From Druceiella hillmani (Eukaryota; Arthropoda; Insecta; Lepidoptera; Hepialidae), in NCBI GenBank assembly GCA_039881145.1, contig JAYKKI010000067.1:1250001-1314000 (forward strand): a stretch of DNA of 64,000 nucleotides, given 5' to 3'. A program made the translations under genes and the position numbers. Every line of letters begins with the position of its first letter. Positions within the stretch are counted from its first letter, which is position 1. This document shows, piece by piece, positions 49,650 through 63,464 of this stretch. The notes beneath the pieces were generated by a model. That model searched no databases and had not been told where the DNA came from. It was given only the letters and a program-made list of their open reading frames with translations.

Positions 49650-49900
49650 TAAAGCGAATGGTAAAAAAGAGGAAAATAATGTGAGACGGAAACAATCATT
49701 TATATAATAGGATGAAATGAAACAGACGAAATTTAAATATTTCAGGAAAACATAAAACATATCATCACAATGTACCGTTATTCATGACCTAAATTGGAGA
49801 GCACCAACCCTGCAGACTTATTGTTTCGTATGTAAATTATTTTCTTTTTGTTTTTCCTTTGATGTTGCTCAGATCATTTAACATGGAAAAAAACATTTAA
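49650..49900 (+). repeat. Diverged partial subrepeat related to the tandem units
   Basis: 'ggaaaataatgtgagacgga', 'tcatgacctaaattgg', 'agcaccaaccctgcagactt' and 'attgtttcgtatgtaaatt' parallel 54,100-54,290 ('ttatgaccgacaat', 'gcaccacctctgctagctt', 'attgttttttattgtaaatt'). The match fades after about 49,900. Confidence 0.6.
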
Positions 49901-51230
49901 AATTAACTCTTGTTCGAGCTTCCTGAGAATGAATTTCAAAGTGTAATAAATTTATAAAAAAATAAGGTCAATACGGTTCATAAATTCGTAATTTTGTATA
50001 TTGTAATATATTCATTTTCTTTATCAAGAAGAAAAAAAAAACATTCGTAAAAAAACAATTCAATAAGTTGTGGTTTTTATACCCAGTTTTAAACCTCTAA
50101 CTCGACTCATACTCCACAGATGGAAGTAGATATGACGCTAAAACCAATATTATCTCAAACCTAACAGATTTTTTTTGAGAATAACGTGAAACGTTAACTA
50201 TGAATATGCCATATATCTTTGATAACTTGGTTCAATATTCAATGCAGTAAACTGAACCCTTCGATTTAGCGCGTTTCTTTACAGCAACACTTAAAAACAT
50301 ACTGACCAAAATTACCAGAATTTTTTTTTTCCTCTAGAATAATTCATGTAAATATATTATAAAATTACACAAATGGTCGAACATGGCATCAAAATTGAAA
50401 AAAAAACTTGTGTAATCCTCATAAAATGTATATTCTTACCAAACAGTTAAAATACCTGTTAAATACGATTAGAACTCATACTTTGACTAATTATTTAATT
50501 AATGATTAATTAAATTGATCTGTATGTGAATCCAAATAGGTATTATGTGTCAATTGAAGCAAACATCCAAATTCAAATTTTTAAGGAAACATAGTATTTC
50601 TACCAAATTATTTTGAAACGTTGGATTATTTTTCAGTACGTAAATATATAGGCTATTATATCTTTCACAATTATAAAATAAGTAATTTTAGTTTCCTGTA
50701 TCGCTGTAATTCATTATTACAATTAGTCGAAAGCACATAACATTGAAATACATACTGAATGCTGTTATCGTAATATTTTAATTTTTTTAAATCCATCGTT
50801 GAAGACTTGTAAAAAATGGGGGAGGGGGCAAAATGCTGCAAGTGGCAAAATGCTTTAGAAATTCGATATTCTTGCGATGGAGACACTAAAAAAACTGTAA
50901 TAGATGTTACTAGAGTGTTTTAAATACATTTCTAAGATGAAATTCCTTTCGACGGAGTGTGTGAGAAAACAATTTTTTCCCAAATTTGATAAATAAAAAG
51001 GCACTTAAAAACAATTTTAAAACGTATACATATTTTATTTTTTTATTTGTATGTATCCACAGACCATTTCTCTGTAAAATTTCATGAATGGTATTAAACT
51101 GGATTCCAGTTTTGCAATTTAGCTACTGAATTCTAAAATTTATTTATTTAATTAATTCTTCATGCCTGATTACAATTACTGTCTATAATCTTAATCAAGT
51201 CTTTCGATCTTTACATAAATCACGCACGCA
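49901..51230. other. AT-rich stretch, nothing recognised
   Basis: No gene. The minus-strand frame at 50,671-50,886 is unrecognised. This is the unique DNA immediately left of the tandem duplication. Confidence 0.5.
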
Positions 51231-51939
51231 TGCACTTAACGTCGTTTGGAATGAAATTCAAAACAAAACATACAGAATGAAAAAGACAAAAAAAGCAATT
51301 TGAATGAAAAATTCCAGGCGAATTAAAAAATCGATCACAAGGATGTCATAATTTGGATCTCGCTTTTTTCATCTCCTGCGTCCAATTAAAGATTCGTTTG
51401 GTACCCATACCTTAAAAATCTCATAGTTTTGAGTGCAGAAAATAAAAGAACCCGAGTTCGATAGTCAACAAACTTCTTTATCAAGTAAGAGGCGCTCCAT
51501 ATACCAAATTCTGCGATAAGTCACGAAAAAATCCCGTCTCGTGGCGGCTTCTCATAATATTATTTTAATATCGTTAAAAAAATGTAAACGGTGGCCAACT
51601 AAGTCGATATACAATAAAACAAAAACAAAAAATGGATTTTACTTTTGATTGAATTTCCCTCAGGGATTAATACAAAACGTAACGTAGACTTTAATTATCG
51701 ACGAAATGAAATAACAATTTTCTACATTTATGTAACACACAGTATGTTTTAATACATTTATTGTGCTCCTTGCACCCTAAGGCAAACGAAAAAAGCGAAA
51801 AATAATGAGGCTATTATTAGCTCTTCCATCGGCCATTTATGTATAAAACAAAATATGGAACATTGTATCTCAATGCTTTTTAATTTAAAATTGAAATAAC
51901 ACCCTCACTGGCGAATTGGTTTTATGCAAATTGCTTTTT

Positions 51940-54900
51940 TCTCTTTGCACTCCAATATTGCTGGGATGATTTAATTTGAGTTTGGAAACAACGAATTATT
52001 ATAAACTGATACTGTTCAAATCGTTTGTTTTGTTTTCAATTTCATCCAAAAGTAATATTGATTTTAAGTTATATTCATTTAACCATTTTTTGAAACTAAA
52101 CAAAATTAAATTACCTACCTAGAGCACATACGAATATTCTGCAGCATTCACATGTGTTCCGTTGCTCACTTCCCGCGACAGCCTATGAGTCTGATTTTAA
52201 CAGCATTTTGTTTTGTATTGGGTTCCAAAATGTATTATACATAATAGAAACACATGCAATTTACAATAGAGTTCTGGACTTAATATTTAATTAGCCAACC
52301 ATCCATCCGACCAGACTCTTGAATTAACCTGATTCAAATGTCCCGTGCACTCACATTGTTTAATTTAACACAACTTTTGATAAGCACCCGGTCTTGGTTT
52401 TTTTGTACAATTGACCATTTCGGGAATTGAGTTATCGAGTTGCTTGGTGGTTCACAAGTGATTCACCAAGTATATTAGAATTGCTTTGTGTTGGAAACAC
52501 TTACTCGTTACTGTTTTTATTTTATTATATAAGCATTTTTTTCTTAATTTACTTTCACATGCCCAACGCTTTGTATAAACCTGCTGAATAAATCTGAATA
52601 TGAAGTTTTCAAGTTGCTGAAATATGGGCCCGGATCATGTACATAATGTATCGTACGTAATGTACATGACTCCATTTGCAAGAAAGTAAAAAGAAATATT
52701 CCAAATATTGTTTTATCTAAAAAACAATTAGTATAGCAATCTAGTCCCCCAAATAAAGTCAATCTAGTCCCCTAAATTTTAGCAAAACATGAAATGTGTC
52801 ATCACGATTCGATTTAATTTGTGACTGACTAATATCTTTACTAGCTCAATTCTGTTTAATATAAATTTGTCTTTTTCTTCCTTTTTAACTCAAACATTGC
52901 AGCCAATTTGATTAAGGGTTCTTTAACTAACTCAAATACTATATAATGACATCGTTCAAATATCCTTCATGTCTTGAATATTAGACTCTATTTTCAAGCC
53001 ACGGAATGTTTTGGATCAATGAATTTTTAATAATATAGATTAATAAAATATCTTGTTTTTGAATAAGATGTATATATCTTAGTAAAACACCAAATATTTT
53101 ACTACACATGCAGAACAATCAATGTCCAATTTAAATTCTTAGCTGCTTTTTTTTAGTAAATTTGACTTTGTAAATATTTGTGGACGAGCTTCATCTAAGG
53201 GCAGGTTACGACTAGAAAGAGAGAAAAATTGTAATCCGTGCGAGTTTCCTTTCCCTTTAATGTCATATTCTTAATATTCTTTCTAGTCTTCATATCCATG
53301 AGCCAGATTTTAATAGCATGTTGCTTTATATTGGGTTTCAAAAATATAATACCGAAATATATTATACACAATAGAGATTACACACAATTCATAATAGAGT
53401 TCTGGGTTTAATATTTAATTATCCAACCAGACTGAGGAATTAACCTGATTTAAATGTACCCACTGGTCACCGATGTCCACATTTAAATCATTTAAAACAC
53501 AACATTTTATATAACCGGGTAAGAGACATCTGCTTCATTGATATTAAAAGATTTTGAAGATTGTTTATGGCTTTATATTCACATGTACACACACCATTAC
53601 TTTTGTAATTAGTCTTAAGTAGTAGAGCACAATTTCTGCATTATAATTTACTCAGAAAAAATAATCTTAGAGACCAGTAAGCTAAGAAATAAATTTCATG
53701 ATTTGTAAATATTAAATAATTGTTAGTAACATAATCAATGCATATAATAACGCTGTGTATAAAAACATTTAATTTATTTTAAATTTGTTTCGTTTAATTT
53801 TTTTTAATTCGACTTCTAAATGGGCAATTACATGATTATTAAACTGGTTGAAATACTATCAACAGTTTCCAAATAAAACAATACGAATGTTCACTAAAAC
53901 TGAAAGGGAATCATGTATTTCATCGAATATCTCTAAGGCATTTTGTTAAAATAGGAGCTGAGAATATGTATGTGATGTAACGTATATACTGCACACAATT
54001 ACATTGTAACAAAAAAATTAAAAATGAGAAAAAATATTTCAAATTACTTTAATATGAATTACATTTTATTATACCGAATAAGGTCTGCAACGGAAATTAA
54101 AAAAATTTAAGGAGAAAAATAATTAAGTAGAAACAATAATTTATTTAAGTGAACAGGATAAAACGGTCGAAATTAAAAATTTTAGCAACACATGAAACGT
54201 TTCATCGCGGGACGATTTAATTTATGACCGACAATAAAGGGGCACCACCTCTGCTAGCTTATTGTTTTTTATTGTAAATTGCTGTTTATATCTCCTTTTT
54301 AACTCCAACATTGCAGACAATTTAATTTAGAATGCTTAAACTAACTTAATTGTTATACAATGACGTCGTTCAAATATCCTTTGTCTCTTCAATGTTAGAC
54401 ATGGAATGTTTTAGACCAATAATTTATTAATCATACAGGTTAATAAAATATATCGTTTTTACTAAGATGTAAACAGCTAAAGGATAATCCATGTCTAATT
54501 TCAATTCTTAGCTGACTTTTTAAATAGTTGTGGACAACATTTTATTTAAGATTTGAAAGAGGAAAAAGTTGTAATCCATTCGAGTTTTTTTCCCATTAAT
54601 TTTACATTTCTAGTCTTCCTAATTTACTTACGTCTGACACAGATTTTAAGATCATATTGCTTTGTATTAGGTTTCAAAACCAAGGCAATTTGTTTTAAAA
54701 AAATACCGATATTTTGAGTCTCAATAGTATTCAAAGACTAATAGTTAATTATAAAACCAGACTGAGAATAAACGTAATTCAAATACTCTATATCGTCATT
54801 TAAGTCCTCGAAAACATATCATTTTTCATAACTAGGTATCATTATGTCTTTCAAGAAAGGTTCCTTCATATTTGCATACCCAATCGCTAATTCTGATATA

Positions 54901-55240
54901 TCCAAGGTTTCGAATTAGTTTACGCCTTTATATTCACACATACATACACTTTAAATTTCGTAATGAAATTGTAATCAGTAGTAACTTAAAATTACTAAGG
55001 CACTAATTATAGTTTAATCTGAAAAATTAATTTTGAAGATTAATAAGTTTATCATCTACGTGTTAAAGTTCTTGAATATATGTAAATGAAATTACATGTC
55101 AACATAAAATTCATATAAGTCAGCAGAATATACATTAATACATAATATTAGTATATAGAGTTCCAAGTATACTCTTTCTTCTATCCGAATACTCGGCGAG
55201 GTTCTTTTCAAATAGTCAATTATTCGGTTAAACCGGGTAA
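51940..55240 (+). repeat. Three diverged internal subrepeats of tandem unit 1
   Basis: Landmarks 'attgcag/attgctg', 'agattttaa.agcat.ttg', 'tgggtttcaaaa', 'ttaatatttaatta..caac', 'gactg/actcttgaattaacctg' and 'gctttatattcacat' recur in order. Subrepeats start near 51,940, 52,775 and 54,180, spaced roughly 0.8-1.4 kb and much more diverged than the two large units. The same three are found in unit 2 near 58,030, 58,925 and 60,340. Confidence 0.7.
52634..52668. repeat. Small palindrome in unit 1
   Basis: 'tcatgtacat' and 'atgtacatga' flank a 15-base spacer. It is repeated in unit 2 near 58,728-58,762. Confidence 0.85.
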
Positions 55241-56558
55241 ACAAATAAAAATTAAAAAAGTAATGCTATTGAAATGACTGCATTTTACCAATGTATACCG
55301 TGTCACGGTAGCGACTGTATTTTAAAGCTGAATGAAACGAAAAGGATGCGAATTGAAAATCTTAATATTGGAAAATGTTATATTTTCCTTGCATTCGGCA
55401 TTGACTCTTATTTGAATTAAGTTTGATAGGAGCTTTTTTCTTCAATTTTTTTCTATCGAATAATTTTATTATGGATCATTTGAAAATATTTTATGTATTT
55501 TTATTATCTGTATTGAAAAAAGGAACTCTCACAATTTCATGTCCGTCTGTCTGTACGTCCATCTGTCTATCAAAGAGTCAGGACAAAATTAATGAAATTG
55601 TGCAAAGATATGTTTTATACGGAGATCCCAATTAATATGTCGCAAAACATAAAAAAAATTATTTCAATATACTATTTTTAAATATATACTTTTAAATTGG
55701 AGACGGACAAATTTTTTAAGTACACACAGTTTAGCGCGGTATTACTGGACAATTCTCTTAAAATAAAATTGAAGTTTCATTCATATTTATTTTTAATTTT
55801 TATATCCCTTTGCGAAATATTTAGTTGCAAGTCGACATGCAAAACTACCCCGTTCATAATTTCTTAAAAATTGTTATTATGAATCTAAAAAGGTTCTAGT
55901 TACTAATTGAATTTTCTCAATCCACTACCGTCGAAAATTTCTGTACATCTAAATAAATACGAAACGTTATTTTACGCGATTTCCGACAGGCGGATTTATT
56001 TAAAAGTACATTTTAGGAAGTACCAAATTTAACTTACGAAAAAGTGGAATGAAAGAAAAATATTCAACATAAAAAATATGGCACAGCCCTGTCTGATTGT
56101 CACCCATGAATTAAAATGCGTTCTCAGAAAACTATTTATATTTAATGAGCTATTTTATTTAGGCCGTTTTATTCCGTCTTGTAATAAATCCTTGTCCCTA
56201 TGTCGTTATTGTTCTTTTATTTCTCTTCCTAGGTTCTTTTGTGAGAAAATATTATTGCCATTCGTTGCTAATGCAAGGTTGTATTGTAATACTAATGTTT
56301 AAGGTAATTGTAAACCTCGTGGTCTTGGTGTAGCTTTAGTGAACAACTAAAGTTTTTTTTACATTTTATGGTTAACTATATGAACACCAGATAACGAGAG
56401 TTTTTTGAGTATGGAAAAATAAAAAAGTTATCCAATATGTTCTCTAAATTTCCAATATTCAGGAATCAGATTGACTAAGGATATTTTAGCTTGTTAATCT
56501 GTGTTACTTTGACACGAATATTTCTAATATTATATTTCAATAAATTTGTAAAAACCAA

Positions 56559-59500
56559 TGCACTTAACGTCGTTTTTTAATGAAATTCAAAACAAAACAT
56601 ACAGCCTCAACAGTATCAATTTGAAACAATTCATTGTCTCAAAACTCAAATTATGATGTATAAATCACCTCTGGAATAATTAAAAATTACCATAAATAAA
56701 TCACAGATAAAAAGCAAAAGATAAAAAAAACAATTTGTTAAAAAAAGAAGAAATGGGTGTATTACTCTGTATTTTCAGTAATAAATTAAAGCGGGTCTTA
56801 ATGAAATGTTCTATATTTTGATTTATTTCACCCTTGTAATTAAATCGTTGATAAAATAACCAAAAATATAACCCCATTATTTTTCTATTATTCTCAGTTG
56901 CTTAAGGTTCCAACAGGCTTGATAAATGTACTAAAATATCCTTTGTGTTAAATAAACGTAGAAATATTTTATTTCAGTTTGTTGAGAATAAAATTGTACG
57001 TCATATTGTGTATTATTCCCTGAGGGAAATTCAAACAAAAGTGAAATTTCTTCTTTATTTTCATTGTACTGTATATCGCCTTAGTTGGCCACTATTATAA
57101 AAGTATCTTAACAATTTTCTAATAATATTATAATAAGCTGCCACGAGATGGAATTTTTCTATTAATTTTCGCATATTTTGGTAATGGCTGACCTCGTGTT
57201 CTTTCGGTTCCTAAAATGAAAATTATAATGTTTCCCAGATTATTGTTTCATTTTTGATTTTCTATTTAATACTAACTCCCTGATTTTTTCAAATATTCTC
57301 GAATCAAGTCTTATTATTTCCCACCGTTCTGATTTGCCACGTTATGTCTCGAACGGATATTCTGAAGTCACATATAAAAAATTTGAGGCAAATGAAAAAA
57401 TCGATCACAAGGATGTCATAATTTGGATCTCGCTTTTTTCATCCCCTACCTCCAATTAAAGATTTGTTTGGTACTCATATCTTAAAAATCTCATAGTTTT
57501 GAATGTAGAAAATAAAAGAACACGAGGTCGATAGTCAACAAACTTCTTTATCAAGTAAGAGGCGCTCCATAAACCAAATTCTGCGATAAGTCACGAAAAA
57601 ATTCCGTCTCGTGGCGGCTTCTCATAATATTATTTTAAAATTGTTAAAAAAATGTAAACGGTGGCCAACTAAGTCGATATACAATAAAACAAAAACAAAA
57701 AATGGATTTTACTATTGATTGAATTTCCCTCAGGGATTAATACAAAACGTAACGTAGACTTTAATTATCGACGAAATGAAATAACAATTTTCTACATTTA
57801 TGTAACACACAGTATGTTTTAATACATTTATTGTGCTCCTTGCACCCTAAGGCAAACGAAAAAAGCGAAAAATAATGAGGCTATTATTAGCTCTTCCATC
57901 AGCGATTTATGTACTAGGGTGGAATAAAACAAAATATGGAACATTATATCACAATGCTTTTTAATTTCAAATTGAAATAACACCCCCACTGGCGAATTGG
58001 TTTTATGCAAATTGTTTTTTTCTCTTTGCACTCCAATATTGCTGGGATGATTTAATTTGAGTTTGGAAACAACGAATTATTATAAACTGATACTGTTCAA
58101 ATCGTTTGTTTTGTTTTCAATTTCATCCAAAAGTAATATTGATTTTAAGTTATATTCATTTAACCATTTTTTGAATCTAAACAAAATTAATTACCTGCCT
58201 AGAGCACATACGAATATTCTGCAGCATTCACATGTGTTCCGTTGCTCACTTCCCGAGACAGCCTATGAGTCTGATTTTAACAGCATTTTGTTTTGTATTG
58301 GGTTCCAAAATGTATTATACATAATAAAAACACATGCAATTCACAATAGAGTTCTGGACTTAATATTTAATTATCCAACCATCCATCCGACCAGACTCTT
58401 GAATTAACCTGATTCAAATGTCCCGTGCACTCACATTGTTTAATTTAACACAACTTTTGATAAGCACCCGGTCTTGTTTTTTTTGTACAATTGACCATTT
58501 CAGGAATTGAGTTATCGAGTTGCTTGGTGGTTCACAAGTGATTCACCAAGTATATTAGAATTGCTTTGTGTTGGAAACACTTACTCGTTACTGTTTTTAT
58601 TTTATTATATAAGCATTTTAATCTTAATTTACTTTCACATGCCCAACGCTTTGTATAAACATGCTGAATACGGTTGCTGAACAAATCTGAATATGATGTT
58701 TTCAAGTTGCTGAAATATGGGCCCGGATCATGTACATAATGTATCGTACGTAATGTACATGACTCCATTTGCAAGAAAGTAAAAAGAAATATTCCAAATA
58801 TTGATTTATCTAAAAAACAATTATTATAGCAATTTAGTCCCCCAAATAAAAAGGCAAGTATCAAACAAAAGGAAAAAAATAATGAAGTAGAAGCAGTAAA
58901 TTATTTGAAAGGGCTAAAATTAAATAATTTAGCAAAACATGAAATGTGTCATCACGATTCGATTTAATTTGTGACTGACTAATATCTTTACTAGCTCAAT
59001 TCTGTTTAATATAAATTTGTCTTTTTCTTCCTTTTTAACTCAAACATTGCAGGCAATTTGATTAAGGGTTCTTTAACTAACTCAAATACTATATAATGAC
59101 ATCGTTCAAATATCCCTTCATGTCTTGAATATTAGACTCTATTTTTTAGCTACAGAATGTTTTGGATCAATGACTTTTTAATAATATAGATTAATAAAAT
59201 ATCTTGCTTTTGAATAAGATGTATATATCTTAGTAAAACACCAAATATTTTACTACACATGCAGAACAATCAATGTCCAATTTAAATTCTTAGCTGCTTT
59301 TTTTTAGTAAATTTGACTTTGTAAATATTTGTGGACGAGCTTCATCTAAGGGCAGGTTACGACTAGAAAGAGAGAAAAATTGTAATCCGTGCGAGTTTCC
59401 TTTCCCTTTAATGTCATATTCTTAATATTCTTTCTAGTCTTCATATCCATGAGCCAGATTTTAATAGCATGTTGCTTTATATTAGGTTTCAAAAATATAA

Positions 59501-62500
59501 TACCGAAATGTATTATTCACAATAGAGACTATATGCAATTCACAATAGAGTTCTGGGTTTAATATTTAATTATCCAACCAGACTGAGGAATTAACCTGAT
59601 TTAAAAGTAACCCACTGGTCACCGATGTCCACATTTAAATCATTTAAAACACAACATTTTATATAACCGGGTAAGAGACATCTGCTTCATCGATATTAAA
59701 AGATTTTCAAGTTTGTTTATGGCTTTATATTCACATGTACACACACCATTACTTTTGTAATTAGTCTTAAGTAGTAGAGCACAATTTCTGCATTATAATT
59801 TACTCAGAAAAAATAATCTTAGAGACCAGTAAGCTAAGAAATAAATTTCATGGTTTGTAAATATTAAATAATTGTTAGTAATATAATCAATGCATATAAT
59901 AACGCTGTGTATAAAAACATTTAATTTATTTTAAATTTGTTTCGTTTAATTTTTTTTAATTCGACTTCTAAATGGGCAATTACATGATTATTAAACTGGT
60001 TGAAATACTATCAACAGTTTCCAAATAAAACAATACGAATGTTCACTAAAACTGAAAGGGAATCATGTATTTCATCGAATATCTCTAAGGCATTTTGTTA
60101 AAATAGGAGCTGAGAATATGTATGTGATGTAACGTATATACTGTACACAATTACATTGTAACAAAAAAATTAAAAATGAAAAAAAACATTTTCAAATTAT
60201 ATTTAATATGAATTATATTTTATTATAGCGAATAAGGTCTGCAACGGAAATTAAAAAAAAATATAAGGAGAAAAATAATTAAGTAGAAACAATAATTTAT
60301 TTAAGTGAACAGGATAAAACGGTCGAAATTAAAAATTTTAGCAACACATGAAACGTTTCATCGCGGGACGATTTAATTTATGACCGACAATAAAGGGGCA
60401 CCACCTCTGCTAGCTTATTGTTTTTTATTGTAAATTGCTGTTTATATCTCCTTTTTAACTCCAACATTGCAGACAATTTAATTTAGAATGCTTAAATTAA
60501 CTTAATTGTTATACAATGACGTCGTTCAAATATCCTTTGTATCTTGAATGTTAGACATGGAATGTTTTAGACCAATAATTTATTAATCATACAGGTTAAT
60601 AAAATATATCGTTTTTACTAAGATGTAAACAGCTAAAGGATAATCCATGTCTAATTTCAATTCTTAGCTGACTTTTTAAATAGTTGTGGACAACATTTTA
60701 TTTAAGATTTGAAAGAGGAAAAAGTTGTAATCCTTTCGAGTTTTTTTCCCATTAATTTTACATTTCTAGTCTTCCTAATTTACTTACGTCTGACACAGAT
60801 TTTAAGATCATATTGCTTTGTGTTAGGTTTCAAAACAAAGCAATTTGATTTTAAAAAAATACCGATATTTTGAGTCTCAATAGTGTTCAAAGACTAATAT
60901 TTAATTGTAAAATCAGACTGAGAAATAAACGTAATTCAAATACTCTATTTCGTCATTTAAGTCCTCGAAAACACATCATTTTTCATAACTAGGTATCAAT
61001 ATGTCTTTCAAGAATGGTTCCTTTATATTTGCATACCCAATCGCTAATTCTGATATATCCAAGGTATTACAAGATTTTCGAATTCGTTTATGCCTTTATA
61101 TTCACACATACACTTTAAATTTCGTAATGAAATTGTAATCAGTAGTAACTTAAAATTACTAAGGCACTAATTATAGTTTAATCTGAAAAAGTAATTTTGA
61201 AGATTAATAAGTTTATCATCTACGTATTAAAATTCTTGAATTTATGTAAATAAAATAACATCTCAACATAAAATTCATATAAGTCAGCAGAATATACATT
61301 AATACATAATATTAGTATATAGAGTTGCAAGTATACTCGTTCTTCTATCCGAATACCGAATACTCGGCGAGGTTCTTTGCAAATAGTCAATTATTCGGTT
61401 AAACCGGGTGAAAAATAAAAATTCAAAAATTAATGCTATTGAAATGACTGCATTTTACCAATGTATACCGTGTCACGGTAGCCACTGTATTTTAAAGTTG
61501 AATGAAACGAAAAGGATGCGAATTGAAAATCTTAATATTGGAAAATGTTATATTTTCCTTGCATTCGGCATTGACTCTTATTTGAATTAAGTTTGATAGG
61601 AGCTTTTTTCTTCAATTTTTTTCTATCGAATAATTTTATTATGGATCATTTGAAAATATTTTATGTATTTTTATTATCTGTATTGAGAAAAGAAACTCTC
61701 ACAATTTCATGTCCGTCTGTCTGTACGTCCATCTGTCTATCAAACAGTCAGGACAAAATTAATGAAATTGCGCAAGGATATGTTTTATACGGAGATCCCA
61801 ATTAATATGTCGCAAAACATAAAAAAAATTATTTCAATATACTATTTTTAAATATATACTTTTAAATTGGAGACGGACAATTTTTTTCATGCACACAGTT
61901 TAGCGCGGTATTACTAGACAATTCTCTTAAAATAAAATTGAAGTTTCATTCATATTTATTTTTAATTTTTATATCCCTTTGCGAAATATTTAGTTGCAAG
62001 TCGACATGCAAAACTACCCCGTTCATAATTTCTTAAAAATTGTTATTATGAACCTAAAAAGGTTCTAGTTACTAATTGAATTTTTTCAATCCACTTGCGT
62101 CGAATTTTTTTGTAGATCTAAATAAATACGAAACGTTATTTTACGCGATATCCGACAGGCCGATTTATTTAAAAGTACATTTTTGAAAGTACCAAATTTA
62201 ACTTACGAAAAAGTGGAATGAAAGAAAACATAAAAAATATGGCACAGCCCTGTCTGATTGTCGCCCATAAATTAAAATGCGTTCTCCGAAAACTTTTTAT
62301 ATTTAATGAGCTATTTTATTTAGGCCGTTTTATTCCGTCTTGTAATAAATCCTTGTCCCTATCTCGTTATTGTTCTTTTATTTCTCTTTCTAGGTTCTTT
62401 TGTGGGGAAATATTATTGCCATTCATTGCTAATGCAAGATTATATTGTAATACTAATGTTTAAGGTAATTGTAAACCTCGTGGTCTCGGTGTAGCTTTAG

Positions 62501-62718
62501 TGAACAACTAAAGATTTTTTACATTTTATGGTTAACTATATGAACATCAGATAACGAGATATTTTTGAGTATGGAAAAATAAAGAAGTTATCGAATATGT
62601 TCTCTAAATTTCCAATATTCAGGAATAAGATTGATTAAGTATATTTTAGCTTGTTCCTCTGTGTTACTTTGACACGAATATTTCTAATATTATATTTTAA
62701 TAAATTTGTAAAAACCAA
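56559..62718 (+). repeat. Tandem segmental duplication, unit 2 (C3, ~6.2 kb)
   Basis: Head-to-tail copy of 51,231-56,558. Its junction with unit 1 is 'aaaaccaa|tgcacttaacg'. It retains the full left foldback arm and a 90-bp segment near 58,858 that unit 1 lacks. Its right end ('gtaaaaaccaa', 62,718) continues directly into sequence shared with the 46.4-48.9 kb copy, while in unit 1 the same end abuts the new unit. Confidence 0.9.
56565..58140. repeat. Large foldback, ~650-bp arms around ~250-bp loop
   Basis: The left arm (about 56,565-57,235) is the reverse complement of the right arm (about 57,490-58,140) with many substitutions and indels. Anchor pairs are 'gacctcgtgttctttcgg' / 'aaagaacacgaggtcg', 'ctgccacgagatggaa' / 'ttccgtctcgtggcgg', 'ttccctgagggaaattca' / 'gaatttccctcagggat', and 'gaaattcaaaacaaaac' / 'gttttgttttcaatttc'. 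It could be an old foldback transposon or an inverted duplication. Only the right arm plus about 45 bp of the left arm survive in unit 1. Confidence 0.8.
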
Positions 62719-63291
62719 ATCAGTTATTAAATTCTGGTTGGCTGAAACCATTTACTGCCAAAGCAATAAGTCCGCCATATATATCAGTTGTGTACATTAA
62801 ATGTGTGTATATAAATAAATCAAATAATTTATACATCGCATGCATTCAATAAGTGTCTTTTCACTTATGAAAACTTGTCCCTGCAATTTATGTTTTATTT
62901 CTTTGACGTAGAGCTCCGTTCTGTTGATGGACACATACATGCCGGAGTCGTTTCTCTAATCCGCATTTTTATATTCAAATATTCCACACTGTCCAAAAAT
63001 ACTTGTTACCCTTTCAACATTAACTTTTTTTATTCATTAGTGTTTTGTTGACAAAATTTTATCCACTTTCATTGCATTTTTAAAGACAACTATGAACATT
63101 AGCTCAAACGTAAATATAATAATCCATTAGAGACGTAATGATAGGAGGAATAAAATGGATATCTATGCTTAATTCTGATTGGTGCTTAAATACGGCATCC
63201 ATTTTGCTTAATTTATTACTAAGATTTTGTGGAATTTTTAAATGAAACTTCACTATTGCTCTGTTTAGATGATTTTCTATTTTATTATTAA

Positions 63292-63431
63292 TTCAGTTTA
63301 CATGGTTCACATACACACTGCAATTTCAACTGAAATAGAATGTGCAGTATATTTCAGTTTACATGGTTCACATACTCACCGCAATGTAAACTGAAGTGGA
63401 ACGTGTAATATATTTCAATTTACATTGCGGT
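63292..63431 (+). repeat. 2.3 tandem copies of a 61-bp unit with inverted 'cagtttacat' blocks
   Basis: Units start 'ttcagtttacatggttcaca' at 63,292 and 63,353, with a partial third at 63,414. Inside each unit a reverse-oriented 'gtaaactgaa' or 'caactgaaat' block lets neighbouring sequences pair as hairpins. Confidence 0.85.
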
Positions 63432-63464
63432 CCTGCAATCACGCAGTCAATGTATTTTACCTAA

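Larger units (their letters stand above)
51231..56558 (+). repeat. Tandem segmental duplication, unit 1 (C2, ~5.3 kb)
   Basis: It starts 'tgcacttaacgtcgtt' and ends 'gtaaaaaccaa', directly followed by the start of unit 2. Long stretches are identical or differ by a few substitutions per 100 bases from unit 2. Compared with unit 2 it lacks most of the left foldback arm (about 740-790 bp after 51,275) and about 90 bp near 52,765. Open frames shared by the two units differ mainly at amino-acid-changing sites, so there is no sign of coding selection. Confidence 0.9.

Noticed and set aside
55423..55635. 70-residue frame preserved in both tandem units (also at 61,593-61,805)
   Set aside because: The two versions differ at five residues and every nucleotide difference I could see changes the amino acid. 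Preservation reflects the young duplication, not coding selection.
56078..56302. 74-residue frame with a counterpart at 62,218-62,463
   Set aside because: Differences between the copies are mostly amino-acid-changing, the Met differs in context, and no motif is recognisable.
58532..58864. 110-residue minus-strand frame, partly preserved at 52,544-52,762
   Set aside because: The shared part differs by three substitutions, all amino-acid-changing, and the frame then breaks by an indel in unit 1.
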